From: Pseudomonadota bacterium
Lineage (GTDB): Bacteria; Myxococcota; Myxococcia; Myxococcales; Anaeromyxobacteraceae
Reading direction: 5' to 3'
DNA length: 5,532 bases
Assembly: GCA_023411405.1 (NCBI GenBank)
Contig: JAEYOU010000409.1
Coordinates: 1-5,532 of the forward strand
Each line of letters begins with the position of its first letter. Within the stretch, counting starts at the first letter, position 1. Below the pieces are notes generated by a model. The model saw only the letters and a list, made by a program, of their open reading frames with translations, was not told the origin of the DNA and made no database searches. Below, piece by piece: positions 1-5,263 of this stretch. The position numbers were made by a program, and so were the translations under genes.

Positions 1-362
1 CGCCCGCCCCGAGCCCCGCGCCTGCGCCGGAGTCGGCCGCGCCGGCCCCGGCGAGCCCCCTCCCACCCGGCCTGACCGACGCCCAGGTCCAGCGGGTCCT
101 CGGCAGCGCGCGCGGCGCGTTCCAGAAGTGCCTGCGCGACCCCTCGCGCGGGGTCTCGGAGCCGATCGGCGGGCGCCAGGTCACCCTCCGGTTCAACGTG
201 TCCCCGAGCGGCGAGGTGGGCTACGCGACCATCGACGACGTCGTGATCTCGTCCGCGCCCGTGGGCCAGTGCCTCAAGAGCGCGGCCCGCACCCTCGTCT
301 TCCCGGCGTTCCGCGGCGATCCGATCAAGGTGGACGCGCCGGTGTCCATCCCCGACCGGTGA
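1..362 (+). CDS. C-terminal part of an AgmX/PglI-type domain protein (5' end outside window)
   Basis: The reading frame is open from the window edge (first full codon at 3) to a TGA at 360-362, giving 119 C-terminal residues. The first ~22 visible residues are a Pro/Ala-rich linker of the PAPAP type. A compact domain follows, containing TDAQVQRVL, FQKCL, a beta-rich stretch with FNVSPSGEVG, then SSAPVGQCLKSAA and LVFPAFRGDPIKVD. This layout has two conserved cysteines (visible residues 43 and 90) and a 'SPSGxV...C...FP.F' core. It matches what I know of the AgmX/PglI C-terminal domain, a TonB-C-like module at the end of many myxobacterial envelope proteins, where it follows FHA, zinc-ribbon or TPR regions and proline-rich linkers. 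AgmX and PglI were first named from gliding-motility work in Myxococcus, but most homologues have no proven role. The N-terminal part that would define this protein is missing. The stop lies 9 nt from the converging operon, and no terminator is visible between them. Confidence 0.8.
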   Translation, partial: PAPSPAPAPESAAPAPASPLPPGLTDAQVQRVLGSARGAFQKCLRDPSRGVSEPIGGRQVTLRFNVSPSGEVGYATIDDVVISSAPVGQCLKSAARTLVFPAFRGDPIKVDAPVSIPDR

Positions 363-371
363 CGGCCGGGA

Positions 372-1220
372 TCACTTCCCGGGACAGAGCTTCCGCGCCT
401 CGGCGAGCTCCGCGCTGTCCGGCGCGACCTTCTGCGCCTGGTCGACCATCCGCCGGGCCTCGGCGCAACGGCCCTGGCGCGCGTACCCGAGCCCGAGCAC
501 GGCGAACGCGGCCGGGACCGGCGCCTGCTCCAGCGCCCGCTGCGCCTGCTTCACGGCGGCGTCCGCCTGGCCGAGCTCGAGGAGGCGGCGCGCCATGTTC
601 ACGTCCCGCATCGACTTCTGGACGAGATCGCCGCCCGGGAGCGGAGAGGCCTCGGGGGAGAGGGCGCGGTCCAGGGCGGCGCGGTCGAGCTCGCCGAGCG
701 CGAACCGGACGTGGGCCTTGATGGCGTCGGCGAAGTCGACCTGGCGGTAGGGCTCCATCGCCACGAGCGCGCCCTGCGCATCGGCGATGCCGACCGCCGG
801 GTGGGTGCGCACCTGCAGCGCCTGGTACAGCTTGTCTCCCTCGTCGACGAGGACCGCCATCCGGGCTCCGGTCGCGGCCACGTCCGCCTTCACGTCGGCG
901 GCCGGCGCCGTGCCCGACACGACGATCACCCAGCGCACGCTCTTCGAGGCCAGCTCCTTCTCGCAGGCGGCGAGCTGCCGGAGCGCGTCGAGCGACCGCT
1001 CCTGTCCCGGGCGGACGAAGACGAACACGTTGGCCCGGGCGGCCCGCGAGAAGAGGGGCGCCTTCCCGCCCGCGAGGGCCGGGAGCTCGACGGGGTCGAG
1101 CTTCGTGCCCGGCTCCGCGAACGCCTGGGCCGCCGGCGGGAAGAGGGCGAGCAGGGCCACGACGAGGCACGGCAGGCGTGGGGCGAGCCGGGAGCGTCGG
1201 ATCGATCGGGTGGCGTTCAT
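372..1220 (-). CDS. Secreted thioredoxin-fold + TPR protein without active-site cysteines (paralogue 2, operon gene 3)
   Basis: The product has 282 residues. It has a basic n-region (RSIRRSRLAPR), a hydrophobic core at about 17-29 and likely signal peptidase I cleavage after AQA (30-33) or AFA, so it should be periplasmic. Residues ~38-178 look like a thioredoxin/peroxiredoxin fold: VELPALAGG, strand NVFVFV (64-69), strand VRWVIVV (95-101), VLVDEGDKLYQAL, and THPA (139-142) at the usual cis-proline position. The segment where CXXC should sit reads RPGQERS (70-76), so redox catalysis is unlikely. Residues ~200-282 form two TPR-like helical pairs (LLELGQADAAVKQAQRALEQAP, then YARQGRCAEARRMVDQAQKVAP), with cysteines at 86, 252 and 279. 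The protein aligns by eye along its length with the preceding operon gene, so this is a tandem duplication. The ATG at 1220 is chosen because it follows a good Shine-Dalgarno sequence, overlaps the previous stop (ATGA) and begins the signal peptide; the frame is open far upstream, but only as a shadow. Function is not known; a binding or scaffold role for the operon cytochrome is inference. Confidence 0.87.
   Translation of the reverse strand: MNATRSIRRSRLAPRLPCLVVALLALFPPAAQAFAEPGTKLDPVELPALAGGKAPLFSRAARANVFVFVRPGQERSLDALRQLAACEKELASKSVRWVIVVSGTAPAADVKADVAATGARMAVLVDEGDKLYQALQVRTHPAVGIADAQGALVAMEPYRQVDFADAIKAHVRFALGELDRAALDRALSPEASPLPGGDLVQKSMRDVNMARRLLELGQADAAVKQAQRALEQAPVPAAFAVLGLGYARQGRCAEARRMVDQAQKVAPDSAELAEARKLCPGK
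687..713 (-). repeat. Conserved 27-nt segment shared by the two paralogues (copy in gene 3)
   Basis: This segment encodes HVRFALGEL (residues 170-178). It matches the copy at 1541-1567 at 25 of 27 positions, in register with the codons. It is the clearest nucleotide-level trace of the duplication and marks a motif after the thioredoxin-like fold. The surrounding sequence is much more diverged. Confidence 0.8.
1217..1220 (-). other. ATGA stop/start overlap between operon genes 2 and 3
   Basis: The TGA of gene 2 (1219-1217) overlaps the ATG of gene 3 (1220-1218). This supports one transcript and coupled translation, and fixes the gene 3 start. Confidence 0.85.
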
Positions 1221-2041
1221 CGCGGGCGGTCCCTCCCGAGCGCACAGGGCGTCTTCTCGGCGATGGTCTGGCCGTAGCTCGGCTCGAGGCGCACGGCGAC
1301 CTCGAACGCCCGGCTCGCCTCGCCGGACCGGCCCAGCCGGCCGAGGATCTTGCCTTGCAGGCAGTACGCGGAGCCGCTCGGGGCGATGGCGAGCGCCTTG
1401 TTCACCTGGACGAGCGCCAGCTCGAGCTGCCCCTGCTCGAAGAGCCGGGCGCCGAACTGCTCGAGGCGGCGCGCTGCCCCGTCCTCGGGCCGCTCCTCGG
1501 TCTTGCCCGGATCCACCGCCTGCGCGAGCTCGGCCTCGGTGAGCTCTCCGAGCGTGAACCGGACGTGCGCGGCCACCCGCTCGCCGAAGTGGACCGCCCG
1601 GTAGGGCACGGAGGACGTGACCCGCCCTCGCCGGTCGAGGAACACGAGCGTCGGGTGCATCGCGACCCGGAGCCTGGCGTAGAGCGCGTCGCCGCGGTCC
1701 AGCACGAACGGCATCCGGACCGACGACGACGACGCGAGCGCGCGCGCCTCGGCGACGGCCGTGTCCTGCGGGAGGATCGCCAGCCAGCGGACCCCCTTGT
1801 GCACGGCCTCGCGCGCCGCGAGCTCCCGCAGCGCCTCGGCGCAGTGGGGGTGGTTCGTCTTCACGAAGACGAGGACGTGCGCGGCCATCCCCGGCGCGAT
1901 CAGGCGCTCCCGGCCGCCGGCCAGGCTCGCCAGCTCCATCGGCTCGACCTGGGCGCCGATCTCCACGGCGGACGCCGCCCATGGAGCGGCGAGCGCCGCG
2001 CAGAGCACCACGCGGATCAGCCGGCGGGCGCCGCGGCTCAT
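1217..2041 (-). CDS. Secreted thioredoxin-fold + TPR protein with a single active-site cysteine (paralogue 1, operon gene 2)
   Basis: The product has 274 residues. It has a signal peptide with basic n-region (RGARRLIR), a hydrophobic core at about 11-22 and a likely cut after ASA (23-25). Cys14 has no lipobox context, so this is not a lipoprotein. Residues ~28-167 resemble a thioredoxin/TlpA/peroxiredoxin fold: MELASLAGG, strand HVLVFV (55-60), then TNHPHC (62-67), strand VRWLAIL, PFVLDRGDALYARL, and MHPTLVFLD (128-136) with the cis-proline at 130. In the CXXC position the first cysteine is His64 and only Cys67 remains, so classical dithiol chemistry is not expected. HVRFTLGEL (159-167) is followed by a Pro/Glu-rich linker and two TPR-like repeats (~190-254), with cysteines at 227 and 266. 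The ATG at 2041 overlaps the cytochrome stop and begins the signal peptide. No Shine-Dalgarno sequence precedes it, so translation probably depends on coupling to the cytochrome. Function is not known; partnership with the cytochrome is inferred from operon structure. Confidence 0.87.
   Translation of the reverse strand: MSRGARRLIRVVLCAALAAPWAASAVEIGAQVEPMELASLAGGRERLIAPGMAAHVLVFVKTNHPHCAEALRELAAREAVHKGVRWLAILPQDTAVAEARALASSSSVRMPFVLDRGDALYARLRVAMHPTLVFLDRRGRVTSSVPYRAVHFGERVAAHVRFTLGELTEAELAQAVDPGKTEERPEDGAARRLEQFGARLFEQGQLELALVQVNKALAIAPSGSAYCLQGKILGRLGRSGEASRAFEVAVRLEPSYGQTIAEKTPCALGRDRPR
1230..1237 (-). promoter_or_regulatory. Ribosome binding site of operon gene 3
   Basis: The minus-strand sequence GGGAGGGA lies 9 nt before the ATG at 1220, inside the end of gene 2. 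It is a good Shine-Dalgarno match, so gene 3 may also be initiated independently of coupling. Gene 2 has no such site. Confidence 0.7.
1541..1567 (-). repeat. Conserved 27-nt segment shared by the two paralogues (copy in gene 2)
   Basis: This segment encodes HVRFTLGEL (residues 159-167). It differs from the copy at 687-713 at two positions, one silent and one changing Thr to Ala. See the partner entry. Confidence 0.8.
2038..2041 (-). other. ATGA stop/start overlap between the cytochrome gene and operon gene 2
   Basis: The cytochrome TGA (2040-2038) overlaps the gene 2 ATG (2041-2039). The region just upstream of this ATG has no purine-rich Shine-Dalgarno sequence, which points to re-initiation by ribosomes finishing the cytochrome. 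Confidence 0.85.
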
Positions 2042-3135
2042 TGCGCGGGGCTCGCGCGCGGGACCGCGCTGGTCATGACCTTGTTGTTGTACGAGCGGGC
2101 GGAGTGGCACGTCTTGATGCACGTGCCGCCGGTCTCGGTCCGGGTGTAGCCGATGTTGAGCAGCCACGCGTTGGGGCCGTACGGCACGGAGTCGCGCATT
2201 CGCTTCGACTGCTTCGCGGCGTGGACCTCGTGGCACGCCCGGCAGGAGCGCCCGCGCTCCCGGGCGACGTGCACGAAGTGGAGGTTCGTCGAGCCGTCGC
2301 GGAACCCGGTCAGCGTGGTGGTCACGGCCTCCGACACGACCTTCTCGTTGTGGCAGCCGAAGCAGAGCGCGTAGGTCTTCTTCTCGAAGGGCGCGTAGAA
2401 GCCCTCCGGGTACTGCGCGACCAGGAGCCGGTAGTGCTCGCCGCCGTGCGTCCGGTGGCAGGCGGAGCAGTCCTTGGCCTTGACCGGATCGTGCCAGACG
2501 GCGTTCTCGGCCAGCATCTTGGTGTAGTTCGGCATGGGCTTGCCGTCGTGGGAGCGCATCCCGTCCTTGGAGTGGCAGTTGACGCAGAGGTCGAACGGGA
2601 GCCCGATGAGGAGCCGGTCGATGTTCGCGGCGTGGGGGTTGTGGCAGTTCGAGCACTTCTTCCCCTTCACGAGCGCGCTGTGCTTCACCCGGGCGGCCGT
2701 CATCTGGGCCCCGATGCCGGTGTGGCAGGAGTTGCACAGCGACACCACGTCGGTGTGGAGCAGCGCGGGCTCGCGGGAGTTGTGCGGGTTGTGACAATCG
2801 GTGCAGGAGTCCTTCGCCGAGACGTGCTGGTGGCGGCGGTTCATCACCGACGCCAGGTCGTCGTGGCAGGAGAAGCACTCCTCGTTGATCGTCTTGTGGC
2901 GGATCGGCCCGGGCTTCTTCGGGTCGTTGCTCACGTGGCACACGATGCACTGCCCCGCCTCGAACGGCGCCATCGAGTACTTCGCCTGGTCTGCGGGGAA
3001 CGGCTTCAGCGCGACGCCGCGCCGGACCGCGGTGCGCCGCACCTCGGTGCGCAGGGGCGCGGCGAAGGCCTCCGCGTACGGGAGGAGCGCGACGAGGACG
3101 ACGAGGAGCGACGTCGTTGCCACGTGTCCGTTCAT
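2038..3135 (-). CDS. Secreted decaheme c-type cytochrome (doubled-CXXCH / cytochrome c3-like), operon gene 1
   Basis: The product has 365 residues. A hydrophobic leader (TTSLLVVLVALLPYAEAFA, residues ~7-25) with an AFA-type cut site predicts export to the periplasm, where the Ccm/Ccs machinery attaches heme. Nine CXXCH motifs start at residues 63, 87, 111, 134, 161, 184, 223, 258 and 298. A tenth, CIKTCH, at 339-344 is CX3CH. The motifs fall into five pairs. In pairs two to five the first motif continues as CXXCHxxH (CHNPH twice, CHRTH, CHEVH), the hallmark of doubled-CXXCH cytochromes. The mature part has 14 further histidines, enough to give every heme a second His ligand. Expected role: electron transfer in or across the envelope, for example to metals or other acceptors. 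The size is close to MtrA/DmsE decahemes, but no porin gene is visible to support that. The ATG at 3135 is the only ATG directly before the signal peptide. Its n-region (MNGH) lacks Lys/Arg, and the ribosome site (GGTGG) is weak. It heads a coupled operon with two thioredoxin-fold/TPR proteins. Confidence 0.93.
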   Translation of the reverse strand: MNGHVATTSLLVVLVALLPYAEAFAAPLRTEVRRTAVRRGVALKPFPADQAKYSMAPFEAGQCIVCHVSNDPKKPGPIRHKTINEECFSCHDDLASVMNRRHQHVSAKDSCTDCHNPHNSREPALLHTDVVSLCNSCHTGIGAQMTAARVKHSALVKGKKCSNCHNPHAANIDRLLIGLPFDLCVNCHSKDGMRSHDGKPMPNYTKMLAENAVWHDPVKAKDCSACHRTHGGEHYRLLVAQYPEGFYAPFEKKTYALCFGCHNEKVVSEAVTTTLTGFRDGSTNLHFVHVARERGRSCRACHEVHAAKQSKRMRDSVPYGPNAWLLNIGYTRTETGGTCIKTCHSARSYNNKVMTSAVPRASPAQ

Positions 3136-3184
3136 GACACCACCGTCGGACCGGTGAGTGGGGCAGGCCCTGCACTCGATCCAA

Positions 3185-3191
3185 CCTCCTC
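3185..3191 (-). promoter_or_regulatory. Orphan Shine-Dalgarno-like GAGGAGG in the cytochrome leader
   Basis: Minus-strand GAGGAGG lies about 50 nt before the cytochrome ATG. The nearest start downstream is a GTG at 3175, 9 nt away, but it is out of frame with the cytochrome and leads into a shadow frame. The site may be chance, a leader element, or part of an anti-SD pairing. Confidence 0.3.
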
Positions 3192-3209
3192 GGGGCGTCC
3201 GGCACAAGT

Positions 3210-3223
3210 CGCGGCGCGCCGCG
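3210..3223. repeat. 14-nt perfect palindrome in the cytochrome leader
   Basis: CGCGGCGCGCCGCG is its own reverse complement. It could fold as a short stem, but palindromes of this type are common by chance in DNA this rich in G and C. No role is assigned. Confidence 0.35.
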
Positions 3224-3262
3224 TGTCACGGAGCCGCACCCCGGGGCAAGGAAGGACGGCGG

Positions 3263-3277
3263 CACCGCGACGCGGTG
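3263..3277. repeat. 15-nt inverted repeat (7-1-7), possible operator
   Basis: CACCGCG-A-CGCGGTG is a perfect dyad with a one-base centre, ~128 nt upstream of the cytochrome ATG. A hairpin would need a loop of about 5 nt, leaving a 5-bp stem and no T-run, so a protein-binding dyad fits better than a terminator. No regulator can be named. Confidence 0.4.
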
Positions 3278-3421
3278 GGCGTAGCGGCTGATACGAGGTC
3301 TCGGCGCCGGCCACCTTCACCGACGGCGCACCACCTGCGCGGACACACCGCCGGTGCCGGGAGCGCGGCAGCGGCGCGCGCCCGCGATCACGCTCAGGCT
3401 CGGCCCGGCTCGCGCGACGGT

Positions 3422-5194
3422 CTACAGCCGGAACACCTTCACCGCCGACGACACCTGCTCCGAGACCTCGCGCAGCACGCCGGCGGCCTCACCGGTGGTG
3501 TGCACGGTCTTGAGGGTGTCCTCCATCATCAAGGACAGGTCCTCGACCGCGTTCGAGATCTGCCCGATGCCGGTGCCCTGGGAGGCGACCGCGCCGGAGA
3601 TCTCGCGCACCGCCGAGAGGTTCTCGCGCACGATGCCGGTGAGCCCCGCGACGCTCTCGCCGAGGCGCTGCGTGCGCGAGGTGCCCTCCTCGAGGCCCGC
3701 GTGCGCCGCCTCGACGAGCGAGGCGGACTCCTTGATGCCGTTGAGCACCTCGGCGAGCACGGTGCGGACCTCGATGGTCGCGCGGATGGACCGGTCGGCG
3801 AGCGACCGGATCTCGCGGGCGACCACGCCGAACCCGACGCCGGCCTCGCCGGCGCGCGAGGCCTCGATCGCGGCGTTGAGCGCCACCACGTTCGACTGGT
3901 CCGCGAGGTCCTTCACGGTGGCGGTGATCGCCGCGATCCGCTGGGCGCTCGTGGCGAGGCGGGCGATCCGGTCGACCACCTGCCGGGTCTGGTCCTGGAT
4001 CACCTCCGCCGAGCTCAGGTTCTCGGTCATCGCGGTCTCGCCGTCGCGGCCGAGCGCCTCGGCCTTCTGGGCGACGCGGAGCACGCCCTCCGCCTGGCCG
4101 ACCGTCTCGCGCGACGATTCGCGCAGCGCCGACGAGGTCCGCCGGGCCTCCTCGAGCGCGCTCGCCTGCCGGGAGATGCTCTCGCCCTGGGCGCGGGTGA
4201 TGCCGCCGAGCTCGGTGGCCGACGAGAGGAGGCGATCGGTCGCGCCGCGCATCTCGATGGTGATGCCGCGGAGCGTCTCCATCATCTCGCCGAAGGCGCG
4301 GCCGAGGTCCCGGATCTCGTCGTCGCCGGAGACCGGCACCCGCACGGTGAGGTCGCGCTCCGTCGAGACGCGGCGCGCGCCCTGCGCGAGGAGCTCCAGC
4401 GGCCGGAGCAGCTCGCTCCGGAAGCCGCGGAACATGAAGAACACGAACCCGAGCGCGCCGGCGACGAGGGCGACGAGCAGGAAGAGGAGGAAGTTCGCGC
4501 GCGACTTCGCGCCGTCGAGCCGCTCCTTCAGGCTCTTCTGGCCCGCGTGGACGATCTCGGAGATCGCGGTGCTGAAGTCGCGGTGGATCTGGCCCAGCCG
4601 GCCGGTGGCGCTGAGGCCGGCCTCCTTGGCCGCGAGCTGCGTCTGGGCCGACTCGAGCTCGGCCTCCGCCTCGGCCGCGGCGGCGGCCGCCGCGTCCTCC
4701 GCCAGCGACGGCTCGGTCGGCGGCGGGAGCGCCTTCGCGCCCTTGGCCTTCTTGGGCAGGAGCTTGGCGGACGCGGGCTGCGGCCGGGGCCGGACGCGCT
4801 TCGTGCCCGACTTGGCGCCCTGGGCGGCGGCGACGGTCTCCTGCAGGACCGTGCCGGTCTGCTCGACGAGCGCGTCCACCGCCTTGCCCGCCGCCGCCGC
4901 GTCGGCGCCCGGGAGCTTCTGCGCGCGCGCGCGGAGCTCGTCCTCGACGACCTTCAGCCTGCCGAGGTCGTTCTCGGTCACCGCGCCGGTCGCCGCGATC
5001 TCGGAGGCGCCGTGGACGTAGGACCGGGCCTGATCGCCCATCTCCTCGAGGACGTGGTCCGTCTCGAAGTACTGCTGCGTCGAGGAGACCGAGCTGTAGA
5101 CGCTGTTCTGCAGCAGGGCGGCCACGCCTGCGATCGCCATGGTCGCGGCCAGCATCGTGACGGAGGAGAACTTGAGGCGGTTGGCGATCTTCAT
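3422..5194 (-). CDS. Transmembrane methyl-accepting chemotaxis protein
   Basis: The product has 590 residues. Order: TM1 (~10-28); an extracytoplasmic region of about 200 residues (~29-233); TM2 (~234-255, NFLLFLLVALVAGALGFVFF); a HAMP domain (~256-309, with Pro265 and the DEIRDLGRAF segment); then the long antiparallel coiled-coil signalling domain to the C-terminus. The hairpin tip is clear at ~430-468 (DQSNVVALNAAIEASRAGE, then GFGVVAREIRSLADRS), matching the canonical QTNILALNAAVEAARAGE region that contacts CheA and CheW. Likely methylation helices include QASALEEARRTSS (343-355). No C-terminal CheR-docking pentapeptide is present. The periplasmic region is unusual: residues 128-162 have 10 Lys/Arg and 8 Pro, followed by an Ala/Glu-rich stretch with seven consecutive Ala (168-174). 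The ligand is unknown. The ATG at 5194 is chosen for its Shine-Dalgarno sequence and because it directly precedes the short basic n-region and TM1. It lies upstream of the cytochrome operon on the same strand, 286 nt away, so a functional link is only possible, not shown. Confidence 0.93.
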   Translation of the reverse strand: MKIANRLKFSSVTMLAATMAIAGVAALLQNSVYSSVSSTQQYFETDHVLEEMGDQARSYVHGASEIAATGAVTENDLGRLKVVEDELRARAQKLPGADAAAAGKAVDALVEQTGTVLQETVAAAQGAKSGTKRVRPRPQPASAKLLPKKAKGAKALPPPTEPSLAEDAAAAAAAEAEAELESAQTQLAAKEAGLSATGRLGQIHRDFSTAISEIVHAGQKSLKERLDGAKSRANFLLFLLVALVAGALGFVFFMFRGFRSELLRPLELLAQGARRVSTERDLTVRVPVSGDDEIRDLGRAFGEMMETLRGITIEMRGATDRLLSSATELGGITRAQGESISRQASALEEARRTSSALRESSRETVGQAEGVLRVAQKAEALGRDGETAMTENLSSAEVIQDQTRQVVDRIARLATSAQRIAAITATVKDLADQSNVVALNAAIEASRAGEAGVGFGVVAREIRSLADRSIRATIEVRTVLAEVLNGIKESASLVEAAHAGLEEGTSRTQRLGESVAGLTGIVRENLSAVREISGAVASQGTGIGQISNAVEDLSLMMEDTLKTVHTTGEAAGVLREVSEQVSSAVKVFRL

Positions 5195-5197
5195 GCG

Positions 5198-5207
5198 TTC
5201 CTCTCCC
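5198..5207 (-). promoter_or_regulatory. Ribosome binding site of the MCP gene
   Basis: Minus-strand GGGAGAGGAA ends 3 nt before the ATG at 5194, with the GAGG core 5 nt away. This decides the start against an in-frame extension of 42 residues that has no recognisable site. Confidence 0.75.
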
Positions 5208-5248
5208 GGGGGCCGGCCTTGCGATGGGCGAGCCGCGCCATCCCTGGG

Positions 5249-5263
5249 GCCCCGATTCTGCCA
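5249..5263 (-). promoter_or_regulatory. Possible sigma-54-type -24/-12 promoter of the MCP gene
   Basis: The minus strand reads TGGCAGAATCGGGGC, which has TGGCA and the invariant GG and GC dinucleotides with exactly 10 bases between them. The TT of the consensus TTGC is replaced by GG, so the match is partial. Position would give a 5' leader of roughly 40 nt before the MCP ATG. Sigma-54 promoters are common in myxobacteria, but a match this short can occur by chance. Confidence 0.3.

Larger units (their letters stand above)
3136..3421. other. 286-nt intergenic spacer between the MCP stop and the cytochrome start
   Basis: No gene is convincing here. The spacer should hold the end of the MCP transcript and the promoter of the cytochrome operon, both read leftward. 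I see no stem followed by a T-run that would be a standard intrinsic terminator, and no good -35/-10 or -24/-12 pair on the minus strand. It does contain GC-rich inverted repeats (3263-3277, 3210-3223 and a small one at 3163-3173) and a strong Shine-Dalgarno-like run at 3185-3191 that does not serve the cytochrome frame. Confidence 0.6.

Noticed and set aside
128..721. + strand frame of 197 codons overlapping the first gene and the convergent gene
   Set aside because: The translation is low-complexity Arg/Pro/Ala. The adjacent frame ending at 362 carries the recognisable domain.
3136..3207. 24-residue N-terminal extension of the cytochrome from a TTG
   Set aside because: The start codon is weak with no ribosome site, and the extension would put charged residues before an otherwise complete signal peptide. 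It would add basic residues missing from MNGH, so it cannot be fully excluded.
1217..3265. Very long minus-strand frame running through the cytochrome in a different frame and into operon gene 2
   Set aside because: Only the part after the ATG at 2041 makes a protein-like sequence with signal peptide and fold markers. The upstream part is an Arg/Pro-rich shadow of the cytochrome.
1981..3291. Open frame of 436 codons on the + strand opposite the cytochrome
   Set aside because: The minus strand has ten heme motifs in one frame. The + frame is a Val/Arg/Gly-rich shadow.
3361..3421. Intrinsic terminator after the MCP stop
   Set aside because: There are GC-rich self-complementary stretches, such as GGCGCGCGCC, but no following T-run. 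Factor-dependent termination or readthrough is equally possible.
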